A stretch of 64,000 nucleotides of DNA, taken from Dromaius novaehollandiae (taxonomy: Eukaryota > Chordata > Aves > Casuariiformes > Dromaiidae). A model generated the notes under the pieces. That model was given only the letters and a program-made list of their open reading frames with translations. It had not been told where the DNA came from and ran no database searches. Positions within the stretch are counted from its first letter, which is position 1, and each line of letters starts with the position of its first letter. This document shows positions 60,801 through 64,000 of the stretch, one piece after another. The DNA lies in contig NC_088098.1 in assembly GCF_036370855.1 (NCBI RefSeq), positions 197,579,773 to 197,643,772 on the forward strand, read 5' to 3'. The translations under genes were made by a program, and so were the position numbers.

Positions 60801-62154
60801 ATATGATGAAAACAGTTTTGTTCCTAACAGAAAATGGCAAATGTTGAGGGTATAGTTTCCCTCATTCAAAGATAACGACCCATTGCCTCAACGATGTCCC
60901 TAGCGGGATGCTCTGCAGAGGCAGTGACTTCTTCTTTAGGAAAGGAAGTGATGTGTTCATGACATCTTGCTTTTTCCATTATTTTTTACTTTGTGAAATT
61001 ATTTTTATTATCCCTCAAAGAATATGATCTGATAGTGACATCTCCTCCACAATATATTAATCGCACATTCCGGGCATTTAAATCTTCAAACATATTGAGC
61101 TTAGGATAAAGAGGGAGTCATCAAGCCTTTATGCACTTTTTCATGTTAACAAAATAAACTAGGCCTCATTTCTTTCTTAAACCTTCATTGCGGGTGATGG
61201 GCTCAGCATAGGAATGCATTAATGACGAAGCTGTCTGGCCATTTACTGCTCTTTAGGGGCCCTGGTTCTCTTAACATAAAGCTATGCAGAATAGAAATGG
61301 GGGAAATAAAACTTCTACAGTGAATGAAATAAAATTTGCAGAAGTGAGTGCAATGTGGGTTTTTTCTACCTACTATCAAATCTACTAAGTATACATTGTT
61401 GCTGGAACATACAATACTCAGAGCTGGTGCAATATTCGGAACTAGTCTTTATGGTGACTTGAAAATTGAAATATCGGCTACTGCTAATCCAGGTCCAAGA
61501 GGCAGCTCTCAACTGTATTTAGTTCCTTACTTTATCACTACTCAAATGACTGTAGTTATAGGCACATGCTCACTGTTGTCATTGTCAGATGAACTTTCAT
61601 GTCATCTAAACTGTGTTAAAACTGGAAAAAGCCTGAGGCTACTTACATAATGCAGTTATGCTGCTGTTGCATTATCATTTTCTGCCCTAATGCTTAATTT
61701 AAAATACCAATAAATCAAATTACTTTTTTCCTTTCTGTAGAACAAAGATAATAGAAACTCTCCTCTTTCTGCAATAACCTTTCTTCCTAGGTCTATTTTT
61801 TGCAGACTTTAATACGTAGTTTGTTGTGTTTTATCACACTTTATTTAGAGCGGTAAGTTAATTTCTGGGGAAAAAAATGATTCTATTTAATATTAAAAGC
61901 CACAGAAATGGCAGGAAAAAGTCCAGGTAGCTTCTTGGGAAAAATGCGGAGCGGCGGGTGGGATTCCTTGCCCTGACTTTGGGCCCACTGTGCAGCCGTG
62001 ATCTCTGAGCTGGTCAACCCGGCTCCCCGCACAGTCACAGGAGATGAAAAAGCTACTTCTGGCGCATGACTGACGGGCGAAGGTACGTATCTGAAATAAG
62101 CCACCGGCGCTGCGTGGCAGGAGCGCCTGTTTCTCTCCCTTGGCGGTGCAGGGA

Positions 62155-62225
62155 GCCTCAGGTGACTTGCTCAGAGTTGCATGTGAAGTCGGGTGCTGCA
62201 AGTCGCATCCCACTGCTTTGGCCGT
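62155..62225 (-). mobile_element. Possible antisense tRNA-derived SINE remnant
   Basis: The stretch TGACTTGCTCAGAGTTGCAT...GAAGTC...GCAAGTCGCATCCCA resembles the reverse complement of a sauropsid or MIR-type SINE (accttgggcaagtca motif). It is highly diverged and the call is from memory. Confidence 0.25.
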
Positions 62226-63818
62226 CTAATGAAAGCCCAGGTTTTGGAGCAGCTTAAAAACACACCCTGGAGCGTAAGAGCTGGTGAAGGAGTGAGGTGC
62301 CTAGATGTTGAACATTGCAAGGTTTAACTGGTGGAGCACTTCATGGCAGTGGGAGCTCACATGGTGCCTGGATGCCCTGCGCAGCTCATGGCAAGTGGGG
62401 ACCTGGAGGATGCTGTAACGGACACCCGGGACGGCTGTCTCATCCTGCTGATAGCAAGACCTGGAGCTGTGGTTCGGACAAGTGCTTGCGTTGGCTGGCA
62501 AGAGAGATGAACTGGAGAACAGGATTGAAGAACCCAGTGGGCAGATCAGGGAGCTGGTTAGAAATTGGCAGTAGGATGTGCTGAGGGCTGCGATAAGTCT
62601 TAAATCCCAGCCCTCTGGTGCTTGCTGAAAGCTGCAGGGAGGCCAAAGCCTGCCTCTTCTCTGCTGCCTTTTAGCCATTAACAACCCTCCTGGGCACGAG
62701 TGGGTTTGGGCACTCATCTCTCTGGCTGGTGTCCAGCCACAAAAATAGATGAAGAAATTAAGACTCTTCCTGGTACTCTTTTTAAGCATTCTCTACTTTT
62801 CTTATTGCTCTAAAATGATTTATTTACTGCTGCCATTCTGAAAACAGGCTTAGTTATCTCTCACTATGCAGGACCACACATCTAAAAAGGCTGGAGTATC
62901 TAATATATGTTGATGTCTCACTAATGACTGAAGCAATCCTCAGTATGGTAATAGAGGAGGAGATGTGGGATAACTGAGGGAACTTCTTACGGTTCGCACA
63001 ACAGCTGATGGAAGGAGACTTCCAACAGCTATCTCAGATTAATGTTCTGCTCTGCACATGCCAAAATTAAGAGCTGCAAGTCAAGGGCAATTACCCAGAG
63101 AAGAACACAGATTATAGTAAGAGAGCTGCAAATGAAGAGCAAACCTTTGCAACTAACCTATTCAGTCCACAAATGTGATTCATGATGACTAAAGTGCCAG
63201 GTGAAAGACTAGTGTCAGTCTCAGATTCAGCTATGAAGTTGAGAGTGCAAGCAGCCCTTTTGGATTTGATAGGAGTACACTCAATATTTAAACACTGAAT
63301 TTCTGGTGGGGTGGAGAGTCCGGTGTTAAAAGCCTATAGCTCTGTGTTTAGTGCCTGGAGAATGCATGAGAAAGGCAAAGCATGGTGTCAGATGGGTTGG
63401 GCTAATGCTGACCTGTGCCCATATTTCACAGTGTAGGTCTGAATTCACTGTGTTGAACAGCTCTGTCCAGAAATGGGTCCATTTTTCGCTTGGATGGTGC
63501 TTATGAGCCCTGCTGGGCAGGCTGGTTGTTTGGGCACAGTGATTTACCAATGCATCTGTTGTGCCGCCAGTTCTGAGACGAAGGCCTGCTGGATCGGGGT
63601 ACTGGCCATACTCCATGGTGCGGATTAAACCTGACATGGAGTATCTCAGGAGGGCAACCTGATGTGCCACACAAGCCAAGCTGGGCTTTAGCAGAGCTAA
63701 TTCTAAGATCAGGTGATGTACCCATACTCCTTTCTTGTAGTAGAGCTGAGGTGCCCCCCCGTCTCAGGGTCCAGAAAGCACCATCATCTCCCAGGGTATG
63801 CACCTACAATCTTTATGC

Positions 63819-63883
63819 ACCTTTAGCTCAGACTTCAGCCTAGTTCACTTGAACCTTTAGCTCAGACTTCAGCCTAGTTCACT
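63819..63883 (+). repeat. Two-copy 34-bp tandem duplication
   Basis: ACCTTTAGCTCAGACTTCAG continuing CCTAGTTCACT is repeated exactly over 31 nt with a 34-bp period. It lies immediately before the SINE-like head. Confidence 0.9.
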
Positions 63884-63917
63884 GTTTCCCCTGCAGAGCT
63901 GATGGTGCCCGTCTCTT

Positions 63918-63985
63918 TGTGCCGTGGTGGTTAGCACACTTGACCAGGAACCAGGAGATCTAGTTTCTAGGCAATTCCTTAGAAA
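63918..63985 (+). mobile_element. tRNA-derived SINE-like head
   Basis: Contains TGGTGGTTAGCACACTTGAC, which fits a pol III A box. CAGGAGATCTAGTTTCTAGGC follows at the expected B-box spacing. This is the usual layout of tRNA-derived SINEs. The element runs toward the window edge and family assignment is not possible. Confidence 0.4.
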
Positions 63986-64000
63986 CAACTTGAACTGATG

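Larger units (their letters stand above)
56481..64000. other. Intergenic DNA downstream of MTMR6
   Basis: No exon is recognised on either strand. In human the next gene on this side is AMER2, so the exons of that gene, if present, are expected to the right of the window. Open frames of 162 to 165 codons on the minus strand (58748-59245, 62301-62789) have no family features I can name and overlap equally long frames on the other strand. Repeat debris and the tandem duplications listed here are the only clear content. Confidence 0.6.

Noticed and set aside
62301-62789. 162-codon minus-strand frame
   Set aside because: No family features seen and an overlapping plus-strand frame; it lies in repeat-like intergenic DNA.
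63326-63803. Two overlapping minus-strand frames of 100 and 117 codons
   Set aside because: They overlap in different frames, neither resembles a protein I know, and no splice or promoter context supports either.

Overview
This is a vertebrate nuclear genome window. It holds multi-exon genes with canonical GT-AG introns, CpG-rich promoters, polyadenylation signals and no bacterial gene layout. Two genes are recognisable from their proteins: NUP58 (NUPL1, the p58/p45 channel nucleoporin) on the minus strand and MTMR6 (a myotubularin phosphoinositide phosphatase) on the plus strand. They are head to head, as at human 13q12. Short introns (70 nt to 4.9 kb), few recognisable transposons and slightly diverged proteins suggest a bird or other sauropsid. 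That taxon call is inference; the sequence does not prove it.

Layout. Positions 1-4923 hold no recognisable exon: this is the last visible NUP58 intron and/or an alternative 3' UTR. Positions 4947-26144 carry thirteen NUP58 coding exons, read right to left and encoding residues 1 to about 481. The exons for the C-terminal FG tail are not in the window. Positions 26145-28668 are the shared intergenic promoter region, with three GC/CpG-rich blocks: one at NUP58 exon 1, an orphan block near 27.19-27.55 kb carrying a CCAAT box and CRE-like sites, and one at MTMR6 exon 1. Positions 28669-50840 contain the complete 14-exon MTMR6 coding sequence (622 codons). Positions 50841 to about 56480 are best read as a long MTMR6 3' UTR with tandem AATAAA signals. 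From there to 64000 the DNA is intergenic with scattered repeat debris, including a tRNA-derived SINE-like head at the right edge.

The two proteins work in different systems. NUP58 joins NUP54 and NUP62 in the central channel of the nuclear pore. MTMR6 removes the 3-phosphate from PI3P and PI(3,5)P2 on endomembranes, usually with MTMR9. Their shared feature is the divergent promoter region.

I found no CRISPR, operon, viral or clearly novel gene system. The points most worth a second look are the orphan middle CpG/CRE block, the missing NUP58 tail with its read-through stop, four T-run/G-run junctions all in the same orientation, and an antisense open island in MTMR6 intron 1. All exon borders were placed by hand from reading frame, splice consensus and remembered homology; none were checked by alignment.
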